Shown here piece by piece: positions 1 through 14,985 of a DNA stretch of 64,000 nt; position 1 is the stretch's first letter; every line of letters starts with the position of its first letter. Under the pieces are notes generated by a model that was not told where the DNA came from, made no database searches, and was given only the letters and a program-made list of their open reading frames with translations. The stretch is from Liolophura sinensis (Eukaryota; Mollusca; Polyplacophora; Chitonida; Chitonidae), in the NCBI RefSeq assembly GCF_032854445.1, contig NC_088300.1, positions 80,654,101 through 80,718,100 on the forward strand, read 5' to 3'. The translations under genes were made by a program, and so were the position numbers.

Positions 1-90
1 TGATGTTGTGTTTGTGACTTACATGAACAATGACATACAGCTCTAAGATAGAGCCTCCTCTCCTAGAGTGAAGTGCCAGCTAGATGATGA

Positions 91-4031
<3,941 letters not shown>

Positions 4032-4074
4032 CGTCATGCAAGAACACTTGGTGTCACCCATCGCTGATGTGTTG

Positions 4075-5492
4075 CAACAAATGACTGTACTTTCAAACAG
4101 GCATGACGTCACTCCAGCATAACTGCTCGACTCGATGTTACATCTACCTCATTTGTCACATAAGGAATATTATCATGTCACATCAACAAATGACTGTACT
4201 TTCAAACAGGCATGACGTCACTCCAGCATAACTGCTCGACTCGATGTTACATCTACCTCATTTGTCACATAAGGAATATTATCATGTCACATCAACAAAT
4301 GACTGTACTTTCAAACAGGCATGACGTCACTCCAGCATAACTGCTCGACTCGATGTTACATCTACCTCATTTGTCACATAAGGAATATTATCATGTCACA
4401 TCAACAAATGACTGTACTTTCAAACAGGCATGACGTCACTCCAGCATAACTGCTCGACTCGATGTTACATCTACCTCATTTGTCACATAAGGAATATTAT
4501 CATGTCACATCAACAAATGACTGTACTTTCAAACAGGCATGACGTCACTCCAGCATAACTGCTCGACTCGATGTTACATCTACCTCATTTGTCACATAAG
4601 GAATATTATCATGTCACATCAACAAATGACTGTACTTTCAAACAGGCATGACGTCACTCCAGCATAACTGCTCGACTCGATGTTACATCTACCTCATTTG
4701 TCACATAAGGAATATTATCATGTCACATCAACAAATGACTGTACTTTCAAACAGGCATGACGTCACTCCAGCATAACTGCTCGACTCGATGTTACATCTA
4801 CCTCATTTGTCACATAAGGAATATTATCATGTCACATCAACAAATGACTGTACTTTCAAACAGGCATGACGTCACTCCAGCATAACTGCTCGACTCGATG
4901 TTACATCTACCGCATTTGTCACATAAGGAATATTATCATGTCACATCAACAAATGACTGTACTTTCAAACAGGCATGACGTCACTCCAGCATAACTGCTC
5001 GACTCGATGTTACATCTACCGCATTTGTCACATAAGGAATATTATCATGTCACATCAACAAATGACTGTACTTTCAAACAGGCATGACATCACTCCAGCA
5101 TAACTGCTCGACTCGATGTTACATCTACCTCATTTGTCACATAAGGAATATTATCATGTCACATCAACAAATGACTGTACTTTCAAACAGGCATGACATC
5201 ACTCCAGCATAACTGCTCGACTCGATGTTACATCTACCTCATTTGTCACATAAGGAATATTATCATGTCACATCAACAAATGACTGTACTTTCAAACAGG
5301 CATGACGTCACTCCAGCATAACTGCTCGACTCGATGTTACATCTACCTCATTTGTCACATAAGGAATATTATCATGTCACATCAACAAATGACTGTACTT
5401 TCAAACAGGCATGACGTCACTCCAGCATAACTGCTCGACTCGATGTTACATCTACCTCATTTGTCACATAAGGAATATTATCATGTCACATC
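4075..5492. repeat. 109-bp tandem array, 13 copies, with CRE octamers
   Basis: Thirteen near-identical 109-bp units running from caacaaatgactgtact to tatcatgtcacat. Eleven contain TGACGTCA, the full palindromic CREB/ATF site; two (near 5087 and 5196) have TGACATCA instead. Two units carry a single c/g change (accgcat for acctcat). It lies directly after the RUVBL2 stop, probably in the 3' untranslated or flanking region. Confidence 0.95.
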
Positions 5493-6310
5493 AGGAAAGT
5501 TGGACTTAAACTGCTGAAGATTTTGTTTTTGAGGTCTCTTCATTTCTAAAGGTTAAATAGTGTAATTCGTGGTAAATGGTTTTGGATGGTGGTGCTAGCT
5601 ATGTTCTATAGTGTATCTTTCATATCAGATTAATGTTTCTCACTGGTTTCTCCTGAGACTGAAGAAGCGCTTTAAAGCTTGAGAGCACAAGTGTTGCCTA
5701 TTTCTGCCTTTCTGCTTTCATTCAAACTTTACTTGAGTGGTTAGGAATATTTCACCTTTGTGGTAGTAGTCCATTGAATTGGTGCAGGAGAGAACCCAAA
5801 GAGAGCATGGTTTCTTGGAATTTAGCTGATGTGTATGTGTCATGTAATGGTGACACCATGTGTCCTCAACCAGCACAATTTCTGATCTTCCCACAATGGA
5901 AAGAAAACTTGGGTATGGCTTCTAACAATAATCAAGTAATTATAAATCAGTTTAGAAAACAAGATTTGCCCAGTATGGGCAAACCCTGTATGATGCTCTG
6001 TACATTCCCCCGTGTTTATATCAATAGTGAGTTTTGGATTGACACACTGCCATTGTAGGGCTGATCAATAAGGAAGTGATCATTTTTGTGGAAGGACTCC
6101 ATTCCATTTCATGATTTGTGATGTAAAAACAAATGAGGGAGTTGTTTTGTTTTGTAGGCTCTGAGGGGGAAACCATGGAAACCAGCTGAATTTATTACAA
6201 ATTTGTCTTTAATGGGGCAAACATCATTCCGAGAATCGAATATCATTTCAACTGTTTCCATGTGACATTGTAACAACACAAAATAAAACACTGTGGTGCA
6301 TCAATTCAGT
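5493..6310 (+). other. Probable RUVBL2 3' flank or 3' UTR, with candidate poly(A) signal
   Basis: Single-copy, CpG-poor sequence without a recognisable gene. An open frame of 94 codons at 5774-6058 resembles nothing I know. aaaataaaac near 6280 followed by a GT-rich stretch (tattgtgttttggttg, about 6311) would fit a cleavage and polyadenylation site. If used, the 109-bp array would be transcribed as part of a long 3' UTR. This is inference. Confidence 0.35.
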
Positions 6311-7312
6311 ATTGTGTTTTGGTTGATCTACTGGGCATGTAAACTCTGGTCCGGCTGTGTCAGTGATCTTCCTAATCAAAGTGAATGACATGGATACATT
6401 CTTGTTTCAACCCAGGCCTTAGGTATGGACTTATAAAGGTGAAGAAAACATAACAATTACGTTCAGATGAAAGAGTGCAAAAAGTTAGTTTTAAATGTGG
6501 ACTTTCTTTAAATTTCGTTAAAGAGAAAAACACGTAAAAATGATTTTTGTATGGTGAGTATTTGGGACCTCATCTTAGTTTGTATTGTCTTTGCATAATA
6601 ATGTTATAAATTGAGGATGTAGCATATGTTTAATAAAAATATTTGCACTAAAAATTGGTCTTTTCAGCGAGTAAATGTCTTTAACCTGGATTTTGGTCAT
6701 ATTATACTTTTAATATATTCATAAATATTATCATAATTCAGATTAAATACATATGTTTGGATATAAACAATAAATTTACATTCAAATAAATGTATTAGAC
6801 ATGCATGACATCCTTATTCAGAACATTATCATCCAGAGAGGATATATACCAAGAGATCTTGCCGCACTGAAAATCAGGTCAACCACCACACTAAAGACAG
6901 CTTTATCAGGATAAATTGTCAATTTAAAATAAGCTGAGAATTTTTACATTGCGAATTTTTACATTGCAACATATTCAATTGTCGGATTGCGTATTACTCT
7001 GTAAAACTGATCGCCGTGCTCTGTGTGAAAAAGTTGCGTCGAACACCAGTGAAATGTTTTTTAACACAGGCCTTGACGGGTGGTGAAGATCTGCGTTTTT
7101 TAATTGGTAAGACACATTGAATATGTGTTGGTTCAGTCCACGGCTCGGGCAGAGGAACCTCGAACGTAGCGGCATTCATATGGTCTTCCATTAAGGTTGT
7201 TAGATATCGCCTGTCCACTACCGCTAATATAAATACATAGGTTTACCCAACAAGCGTGAAACTTCATAAGCGAATCAGCGTTAAACACCAATCATATGAA
7301 AAGTAATCAGAT
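6311..7312. other. Intergenic stretch, no gene recognised
   Basis: AT-rich to 6,900, then more CpG. On the minus strand 7218-6994 has a 74-codon open frame with a plausible codon pattern in its first half (F-E-V-P-L-P-E-P-W-T-E-P) but no family I recognise, so I do not call it a gene. Confidence 0.4.
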
Positions 7313-9075
7313 CCCAAATAACAAGTGGCTATATATCGCACAGCATTGTCATACACAAAAGGACTAAATACCACGTGGGCATATATTGCACAGCATTGTC
7401 TCTCATACCGACCAAAAAATCATTTATTTGATTGGTGTTTTGCGCCGTACTCAAGAATATTTCACTTATACAATGGCGGCCAGCATTATAGTGGGTGGAA
7501 ACCGAGCAGAGCCCGGGGGAAACCCACGACCATCCGCTGGTTGCTGACAGACCTTCCCACGTACCCAACCAAAAAATGAGTGGGTATATACTGCACAGCA
7601 TTGTCTCTCGTACCGGCCAAATAACAACTGGGTATATATTGCATAGTATTGTCTCTCGTACCGACCAAATCACAACTGGGTATATACTGCACAGCATTGT
7701 CTCTCGTACCGACCAAATAACGAGTTGGTATATGCTGCACAGCATTGTCTCTCCTACCCGCAAAATAACATGTGGGTATATACTGCACAGCATTGTCTCT
7801 CGTACCCACCGAATAACGAGCGGGTATGTACTGCACAGCGTGTCTCTCGTACCCACCAAATAACGAGAGGGTATGTACTGCACAGCGTTGTCTCTCGTAC
7901 CGGCTAAATAACAAATGGGTATATATTGCACAGCATTCTCTCTTGTACCGACCAAATAACGAGTGGGTATATACTGCACAGCATTGTCTCTCATAGCGAC
8001 CAAGTAATGAGTGGGTATATACTGCACAGCATTGACTCTCGTACAGATCAGATAACGAGTGGGTATAGTCGAAAGCATATTCGCTTGTATGGACCAAGTT
8101 GTGGTTATTTTTGAAAACTTTATTCCTACTATGAACCAAATAATAAGTGTGTATATATTGTACAGAATTGTCGTACATAAAAGGGCTAAATAAAGAGTGG
8201 GTATATACTGCACAGCATTGTCTCTGGTACCGACCAAATAAATAGTGGGTATACATTGGACAGCATTGTCTCTTGTAAGGACCAAATAACGAGTGGGTAT
8301 ATATTGCACAACACTGTCACTCATCTACAGACCAAATAACGAGTGGATATATATTGCACAACACTGTCACTCATCTACAGACCAAATAACGAGTGGGTAT
8401 ATATTGCACAACACTGTCACTCATCTACAGACCAAATAACGAGTGGGTATATATTGCACAACACTGTCACTCATCTACAGACCAAATAACGAGTGGGTAT
8501 ATATTGCACAACACTGTCACTCATCTACAGACCAAATAACGAGTGGGTATATATTGCACAACACTGTCACTCATCTACAGACCAAATAACGAGTGGGTAT
8601 ATATTGCAGAAAATTGTCTCTCGTATACGGACCAAATAACGAGTGGGTATATATTGCACAACACTGTCACTCATCTACAGACCAAATAACGAGTGGGTAT
8701 ATATTGCAGAAAATTGTCTCTCGTATACGGACCAAATAACAAGTGGGTATATGTTGCACAGCATTGTCTCTCGTAAGGACCAAATAACGAGTGGGTATAT
8801 ATTGCATAACATTGTCTCTCGCACGGACCAAATAATGAGTGGGTATATACTGCACAGCATTGTCTCCCGTACCGATCAAATAAAGAGTGGATATATACTG
8901 CACAGCATTGTCTCTCGTACGGACCAAATAACGAGTTTGTATATATTGCACAACATTGTCGCTCATCTACGGACCAAATAACGAGTGGGTATATACTGCA
9001 CAGCAGTGTCTCTCGTACCGACCAAATAATGAGTGGGTATATACTGCACAGCATTGTCTCTCGGACGGACCAAAT
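7313..9075. repeat. 48-50 bp minisatellite, over 30 copies
   Basis: Unit built on gagtgggtatatactgcaca, gcattgtctctcgtaccgac and caaataac. Copies are diverged at the edges; 8290-8700 holds consecutive, almost identical 50-bp units (acactgtcactcatctacag). The array is interrupted by a mobile-element fragment at 7421-7567, and degenerate copies continue after the insertion at 9076-9267 to about 9,400. Confidence 0.93.
7421..7567 (-). mobile_element. 5'-truncated molluscan SINE-like element with 10-bp target-site duplication
   Basis: Minus-strand element whose 3' end reads ...caccaatcaaataaatg in element orientation. It is flanked by the identical 10-mer accaaaaaat at 7411-7420 and 7568-7577. 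The sequence (ttgattggtgttttgcgccg, tactcaagaatatttcac, cccgggggaaacccacgacc) belongs to a dispersed element I remember as common in molluscan genomes; I do not assign a family name. Confidence 0.75.
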
Positions 9076-9267
9076 ACAGACGGACCGGGCGATATACTTG
9101 CGTTCGGTAAGTCGCCACAATGAAACAGCACTAGATAAAAGAGCGGTGGAAATCCATCCTGCAACAAGGAGGCACATTACACGTACATGCACTCCAAAGA
9201 CTCCTTGGTCGCCATGTCACTGCAAAATTGTTAAGTACGACGTTAACCCTTAAGCACTCACTCACTC
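9076..9267 (+). mobile_element. Dispersed element fragment with (CACT)n tail inserted in the minisatellite
   Basis: The array breaks at ccaaata and resumes at agtaacaagtggg. The 192 bases between end with gttaagtacgacgttaaccc and ttaagcactcactcactca, a 3' tail typical of a molluscan short dispersed element. A second relative lies at about 46325-46540. No coding capacity. Confidence 0.6.
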
Positions 9268-9656
9268 AAGTAACAAGTGGGTATATATTGTGTAGCATGC
9301 ATTTTCCCTCATAGGGACCAACTACTGATTCTAAATCTTTGTTGGAATTCAAAACATTTGTCGCTCGTAAGGACCAAGGATTTGTTATACACTGAGAAGC
9401 TTTTTCCGCTTGTGTGAACCAAGACATAGCAGTACTGGCCTGTTTTCCATCACCAACCGTGTAGTGGCTGTATTAGAAGGCGTTGTCGCTATGATGGATC
9501 GTGAATGTCATTTTTATGCGCACAGCCATTGGTTGTAACACGTTAAGGCACCGGATACACTGTTCTACCTAAAATCAAAATATGACCGTGAGATTTTAGT
9601 TTTAGAAACAGCTATACATTCTTGAGTAACAGCTTTATAATAAGGCTGTTTCCGTG

Positions 9657-10498
9657 GATACCATTCAGTGTGGCTTGATATCCAACAGAGTACAACAACC
9701 TAACCCTGTGCGCTTGAACACCATTCAATGTGACTTGATATCCAACAGAGTACAACAACCTAACCCTGTGCGCTTGAACACCATTCAATGTGACTTGATA
9801 TTCAACAGAGTACAACAACCTTACCCTGTGCGCTTGAACACCATTCAGTGTGGCTTGATATCCAACAGAGTACAACAACCTTACCCTGTGCGCTTGAACA
9901 CCATTCAGTGTGACTTGATATTCAACAGAGTACAACCTTACCCTGTGCGCTTGAACACCATTTAGTGTGGCTTGATATCCAACAGAGTACAACAACCTTA
10001 CCCTGTGCGCTTGAACACCATTCAATGTGACTTGATATTCAACAGAGTACAACAACCTTACCCTGTGCGCTTGAACACCATTCAATGTGACTTGATATCC
10101 AACAGAGTACAACAACCTAACCCTGTGCGCTTGAACACCATTCAATGTGACTTGATATCCAACAGAGTACAACAACCTAACCCTGTGCGCTTGAACACCA
10201 TTCAATGTGACTTGATATCCAACAGAGTACAACAACCTTACCCTGTGCGCTTGAACACCATTCAATGTGACTTGATATCCAACAGAGTACAACAACCTTA
10301 CCCTGTGCGCTTGAACACCATTCAATGTGACTTGATATCCAACAGAGTACAACAACCTTACTCTGTGCGCTTGAACACCATTCAATGTGACTTGATATCC
10401 AACAGAGTACAACAACCTTACCCTGTGCGCTTGAACACCATTCAGTGTGACTTGATATCCAACAGAGTACAACAATCTTACCCTGTGTGCTTGAACAC
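9657..10498. repeat. 60-bp minisatellite, 14 copies
   Basis: The unit begins ttgaacaccattcaatgtga and continues with cttgatatccaacagagtac and aacaaccttaccctgtgcgc. One unit lacks three bases near 9935. The length is a multiple of 3 and lacks stops on either strand, giving open frames of up to 287 codons that are not genes. Confidence 0.95.
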
Positions 10499-11004
10499 AT
10501 TTAGTATCGTGTATTATTCGTAAATCTCAAAGACACTAGGCGAGTAACTACATGTTGCTGCGGTCTGGGAAGACCACAAGGGAAGCATTGTAACCTCTGT
10601 AGTTGTGTACAACATGGCCATTTCATGTCTTCGTTATAATATAGCCTCTACACGTAACCACATAGCACAGCATGGCGTGTTTTCACCGTAATGGACTGAA
10701 TGAATGGCATTTACGTTATATATGCGGTCAGTTTATGTCTCAAAATCAACGTAGTCTAGAACGAACGAGGAACTCACACAGAGGAGTATATCCGTAGGGC
10801 CCACCTTCCAGTCTCACCGATATAAAACAAATTTATTGGATTCCGAAATGCGTAAATCTCCGTAAATCTCCAAAGGTCGTTCAACAGTAACACCAAATTT
10901 GTATACATCTACTCTCTTAACGACGGCACGATGTACAAGAAAGTGCAATTACATGTTGGAAAAACTGCCATTGTGCAATTGTAAACATTGAGGCGTAAAC
11001 TATA
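10499..11004. other. CpG-containing intergenic sequence, nothing recognised
   Basis: Unique sequence with about three CpG per 60 bases and no supported gene or repeat. It may be the decayed 5' part of the retroelement that follows. Confidence 0.4.
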
Positions 11005-11765
11005 TGTGGATTCTTAAAAATTCCATATCTTACTGATGAACTAGACGCTCAAATACACGTACTTTATAAGAACATATCCACTTCTGATTTCTCTTTTCTC
11101 TATAATACTATTCCTCACCATGAAGATTTAATTGGTAGAATTTCATCACTAGTCTTATCGGTGTTTCATAAATCTGGTCACCGCTACATTAATGTCAAAG
11201 GCAACAAAGCCTTCTTCAGTTCCATCACATACAAAGATACTATTCATTCAATGTTTGGTTGTTTATCGAGTTGCTTGAATTTCTCATTAATATGATATAT
11301 GTGAAACTGGTTGGGAGAAATCATATTTCAACAGTGTACACAACGTAGATATTCCGATGGATACAGGCTGTCCCCTCTTACGCAGAATTTATTAAAGAGC
11401 AGTCTTCACCAGGCCCGGTCTTTCTTATTCACTAAACGGTATACTGATGATCTGTTATAGATTTAAACTATCCCTATACAGCAAAAGCTGTGGAAGACAT
11501 TATGTCGACTTTCGTTCTCCAAATGGTTACCTTATCTATTTGTATACAAAGGCCAAAGTGGTTTCCTGTCTCACTGGCTTTACCAGGTGAAGGATAGTTT
11601 CGATTTTGACTTCGTAAATTATCCTTACATACATGTCCAGCATATATGGCGAGTACATAACCCGCCTTTTAGCATTTGACAGATCCTGTGTGAAAATTTC
11701 AATCAGCGTCACAAGTTATTACTGCAAAAAAGTGGTGTGTCAAGGTTATTCAATCAAACGCCATC
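11005..11765 (+). pseudogene. Decayed reverse transcriptase, Penelope-like type
   Basis: Broken by stops and frame changes, but motifs survive in order on the + strand: WILKNS near 11010; DFSFLYNTIPH (RT motif of the type DFSTLYTTIPH) near 11080-11115; GHRYINVKGNKAFF near 11175-11215; LLEFLINMIYVKL near 11270; DIPMDTGCPLL (normally GIPMGTNCAPLL) near 11350; FTKRYTDDLL with the catalytic YxDD near 11430-11460; FDFDFVNYPY and NQRHKLLL further on. This motif order matches the Penelope-like RT proteins abundant in molluscs and lancelets. The endonuclease domain was not seen. It is an old, inactive copy. Confidence 0.75.
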
Positions 11766-11815
11766 AGTCTAACTTTCTGATAATTTTACAATCAGTATAA
11801 TTCTCTCGTATTCAC

Positions 11816-12205
11816 AAACGGCAGTTAATTGCGGGCTGAGATGCACACTAATTCCCCATGTGACTGGTGTCAGTTTGCGTTCGCTGTAGGCGAATCAAAC
11901 GTTAGATCTACTGATTGATGTATAAACGGCAGTTAATTGCGGGCTGAGATGCACACTAATTCCCCATGTGACTGGTGTCAGTTTGCGTCCGCTGTAGGCG
12001 AATCAAACGTTAGATCTACTGACTGATGTATAAACGGCAGTTAATTGTGGGCTGAGATGCACACTAATTCCCCATGTGACTGGTGTCAGTTTGCGTCCGC
12101 TGTAGGCGAATCAAACGTTAGATCTACTGATTGATGTATAAACGGCAGTTAATTGCGGGCTGAGATGCACACTAATTCCCCATGTGACTGGTGTCAGTTT
12201 GCGTC
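11816..12205. repeat. 108-bp tandem repeat, 3.6 copies
   Basis: Near-identical 108-bp units starting aaacggcagttaattgcggg and ending ctactgattgatgtat. The last copy stops at cagtttgcgtc. It lies just after the reverse transcriptase relic. Confidence 0.93.
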
Positions 12206-14849
12206 TTAAGCAGCCCTAAACTGATGGGATTATCTTCCAAGCAGGCTTCTCCAAAGTTTCCTCCACCAATACTCGTGCATGAACGTTGTTTCGTCGCTTT
12301 GGGTGCTCCGAGAGTTGAATAATTGAACAGACTTCTGATAGTTAGAACAAGTCAACTGTTTTACTCAAGATAACATCGGAACCCTACAGCAGGGTCCTGC
12401 AACGTCGGACCAGGGGAGTATGTAAAACTATACTTATTGGAAACGGACTTACGTTAGGCCAATTACGTGACAAACGTAGTCAAATTACGGCGTAAAACTT
12501 TAAATTCATGAAATATGTAAAATATAAATAAATAGAACAGAGTACGGTTGTGAAGTTACGATATCTAATGCAAAGTATATAAGTTGCAGTAATACGTACG
12601 AAAAAACATGGACTGCATAATTTGAGTTTCACACTTGCATACATCTATAGTTTATAGAGCCTATAGTGGTTCAAGATTGTTGCATTTTAATCGCTGGGAC
12701 ACACGATATAAGAGTTCAACCCAAGCCTTAATTGGACAAGGAATTTGTAGATTCCTCTGCTCTCGCTGCCCCCTTGAGACAATAAGCGGACGGCGGCGAT
12801 AGCACTTGTGACCGTTTGTGCAGTCTGTAACTTTCGTTAATTGAGAACCCCTTACTATGTACTTTTATAACTTGTGGCAAAGTTCGTCAATGACATGTCA
12901 CGGGGCATAGATTTTTCTTCGGACACTCCGGTTTCCTCCACCCATGCCGCTGACCGTCATCGGATCTGTGAAAACATGCTTGTGTATAACTTTAAATAAC
13001 AATAAAATAAATAAATTAATAAATTAAACTGTGTTTGGTTCAATCCATATGCATGGCTTCCTCTGTCATGTAGCCTGCTTGTCAGACATTATTACGTCTA
13101 GAAACGCTATATCTATATCATCTACAACCGTGTATAGCTTCAATCGTGTATATCCATCTTTGTCTATACCGTAACATCGTTATGGGTTATCGCAATACTG
13201 GTACATGTACACCTATATCTGATATGCAGTCCGCATCATCGCCGCTTATGTGAACATACTGACTCGGCTACAAACCGGCATATACATTGGAGTACAACGC
13301 AAAATCCCGAGCAAATAAATAAACAAATACATATAGACTTTTACATGCTATAGAGTGCATGGGCTTGAATTTCCTGTGAACTATATTCATGTATACCTAT
13401 AACAATTTTCATACAAATAATTAATTAAGTGAACTCAAGAGTCATGCGCTGGCTCGGATGTGGTTTTAAGTCAGGAGGTTTTGTCAACATGAGTGCAGGT
13501 TTCCTTTCATTCACAAAATTAGTGGTCAGGCCGCGTTATTGTCCAGTTTTTCTTAAAAACGTCATAAAACACCAAACGAGAGTTAATAAGGGCAATACAT
13601 CCTTAAATTTGCTAGCTGGATTAAACTCTTCATATTTACCAAGTATAGTTCAAATTACTGCCTTTCATTAAATTTCATTAAAATGAGTCTAAAATTTGAA
13701 ATAATTGCGATAAGGGTTATAAATTTTAGCAAATTTCATTACGGCCGATTTTGAACGGTAATACGTATATGCGAGGCTGATATTTTGTGAAATTCTAAAA
13801 TTTATTCTAAAATAATATCCTAAATTCGATTAGAAATTTGTGCTGATCGATTTTTTGCCAAAAGTGTTTTTCTGCTTAAACGATGATGCCTAAGTGGCTA
13901 CTTTTTACGCATTTGCATAAACAGTTATGGAATAAATCCCTAGCTGATGTAAAGCTGACAAGAGACGGTATTTCACAGGCTACACATGTGCGCCTGACCA
14001 TGCATTTACCACTTTGTCGTCGCTGCACTAGTTTTTCTCTCCATGCATGCTCGTTCATAAATAATAAACTTTATATATGTAATTAACGGGTCAATAGGGA
14101 CGAAGATAAAATTACCACATATCCCTATATTGGTTATGTCTATAAGTTTATTTAATTACCCCATTTTAAATTATTACAATGTTTGTAATTCTCAAAACTA
14201 TTTACACATCCCAAACTATTATCTAACTGCATGTTGCCCTGATCCAGATTTTCCAACAAGACAAGAGCTTTAGGAAATGTTTAAATTTGATTCGCACACC
14301 AAAAACGTTGACCGTACCTAAGATGATCAGTTAGGCCCAGCATATTTTTGTTAAGACTTATGCGAAAGGCCAAGGGATGCGGCCAACAGACTTGCTGCTA
14401 ACCGGTCTGCCCACCACCTCAATAAACCATTATTCCCCGGCTCTGCTAGTGAAAGGTGTATCTACACCCTATAAATAGTCGGGGAAGATTCATCTTCGCT
14501 TGGGTAACCGGGACTACCGAAAAGAGAGGTCTGGATGGAAGCTAGCAAGACTAATATCGGGTATCAAGACAAACGCCTTATGACCAAATATGCTCATACT
14601 CACGGCAGCCACCATTCGCCGGCAACTTCCTTCCACCCCTGCGCATTTAAAATAGGAACAAATCTTAAACAATATGATTTCGACGTTTTCTTTTGCAGAA
14701 ACTGAAAATTAATTTAGTAACAAAGGTCACGGGTAACAGTTTTCTTTTATCTCTTTCGATGTGTTTTAATTCTTAACACCTTCTGCGTTGCCCAAGTGAT
14801 TCAGCTGCAAGAATGAGCGGAATCCATATGATCATGTCACTCATTGGGA
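12206..14849. other. Intergenic region, mostly unique, with an old SINE relic and a hairpin
   Basis: No gene recognised. 12930-13027 looks like a worn + strand copy of the (AAATA)n-tailed element (cggtttcctccaccc, then aataaaataaataaattaa). 14433-14486 forms an imperfect long hairpin with an inner palindrome. Short open frames at 13429-13671 and 13876-14086 have no recognisable content. CpG remains frequent throughout. Confidence 0.45.
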
Positions 14850-14925
14850 ACTTTTAACCAACCAAACGAAGTAACCGACGTCACGTGACTTGTAAAGGTC
14901 ACTCCTTCTTCTGATCACTCGGGCG
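14850..14925 (+). promoter_or_regulatory. Inferred promoter of the caldesmon-like gene, with CRE half-site and E-box palindrome
   Basis: GACGTC (14877-14882) runs into the perfect 10-bp palindrome GTCACGTGAC (14880-14889), which holds a CACGTG E-box. It sits 40-100 bases before a candidate untranslated exon ending at a good donor (14985/14986) and exactly where CpG density falls. No TATA box is evident. The start site itself cannot be read from sequence. Confidence 0.4.
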
Positions 14926-14985
14926 AGCAGTGCTTCGAGACTCGGTCAAGTCAGGTCTAGCCAGGATTTCACCAGTTCCAAAGAC
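14920..14985 (+). other. Candidate untranslated exon 1 of the caldesmon-like gene
   Basis: ATG-free stretch ending ttccaaagac, followed by donor gtaagt at 14986. The 5' limit is a guess. Support comes from three sources: donor quality, the promoter-like sequence just upstream, and the CpG-poor composition starting shortly after, as expected for a transcribed methylated gene body. Confidence 0.4.

Noticed and set aside
4075-5492. CRISPR-like array of regular repeats
   Set aside because: Units are uniform over their entire length with no variable spacers, and the genome is eukaryotic.
5774-6058. 94-codon open frame behind the CRE array
   Set aside because: No recognisable similarity, no splice context that requires it, and AT-rich composition; more likely 3' UTR or flank.
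7329-8324. 331-codon minus-strand open frame
   Set aside because: It runs through the 48-50 bp array and straight across a SINE insertion, so it cannot be an old coding unit.
9612-10475. 287-codon minus-strand open frame of 20-residue repeats
   Set aside because: It is the 60-bp minisatellite read in frame; the opposite strand is equally open and no start context or domain exists.
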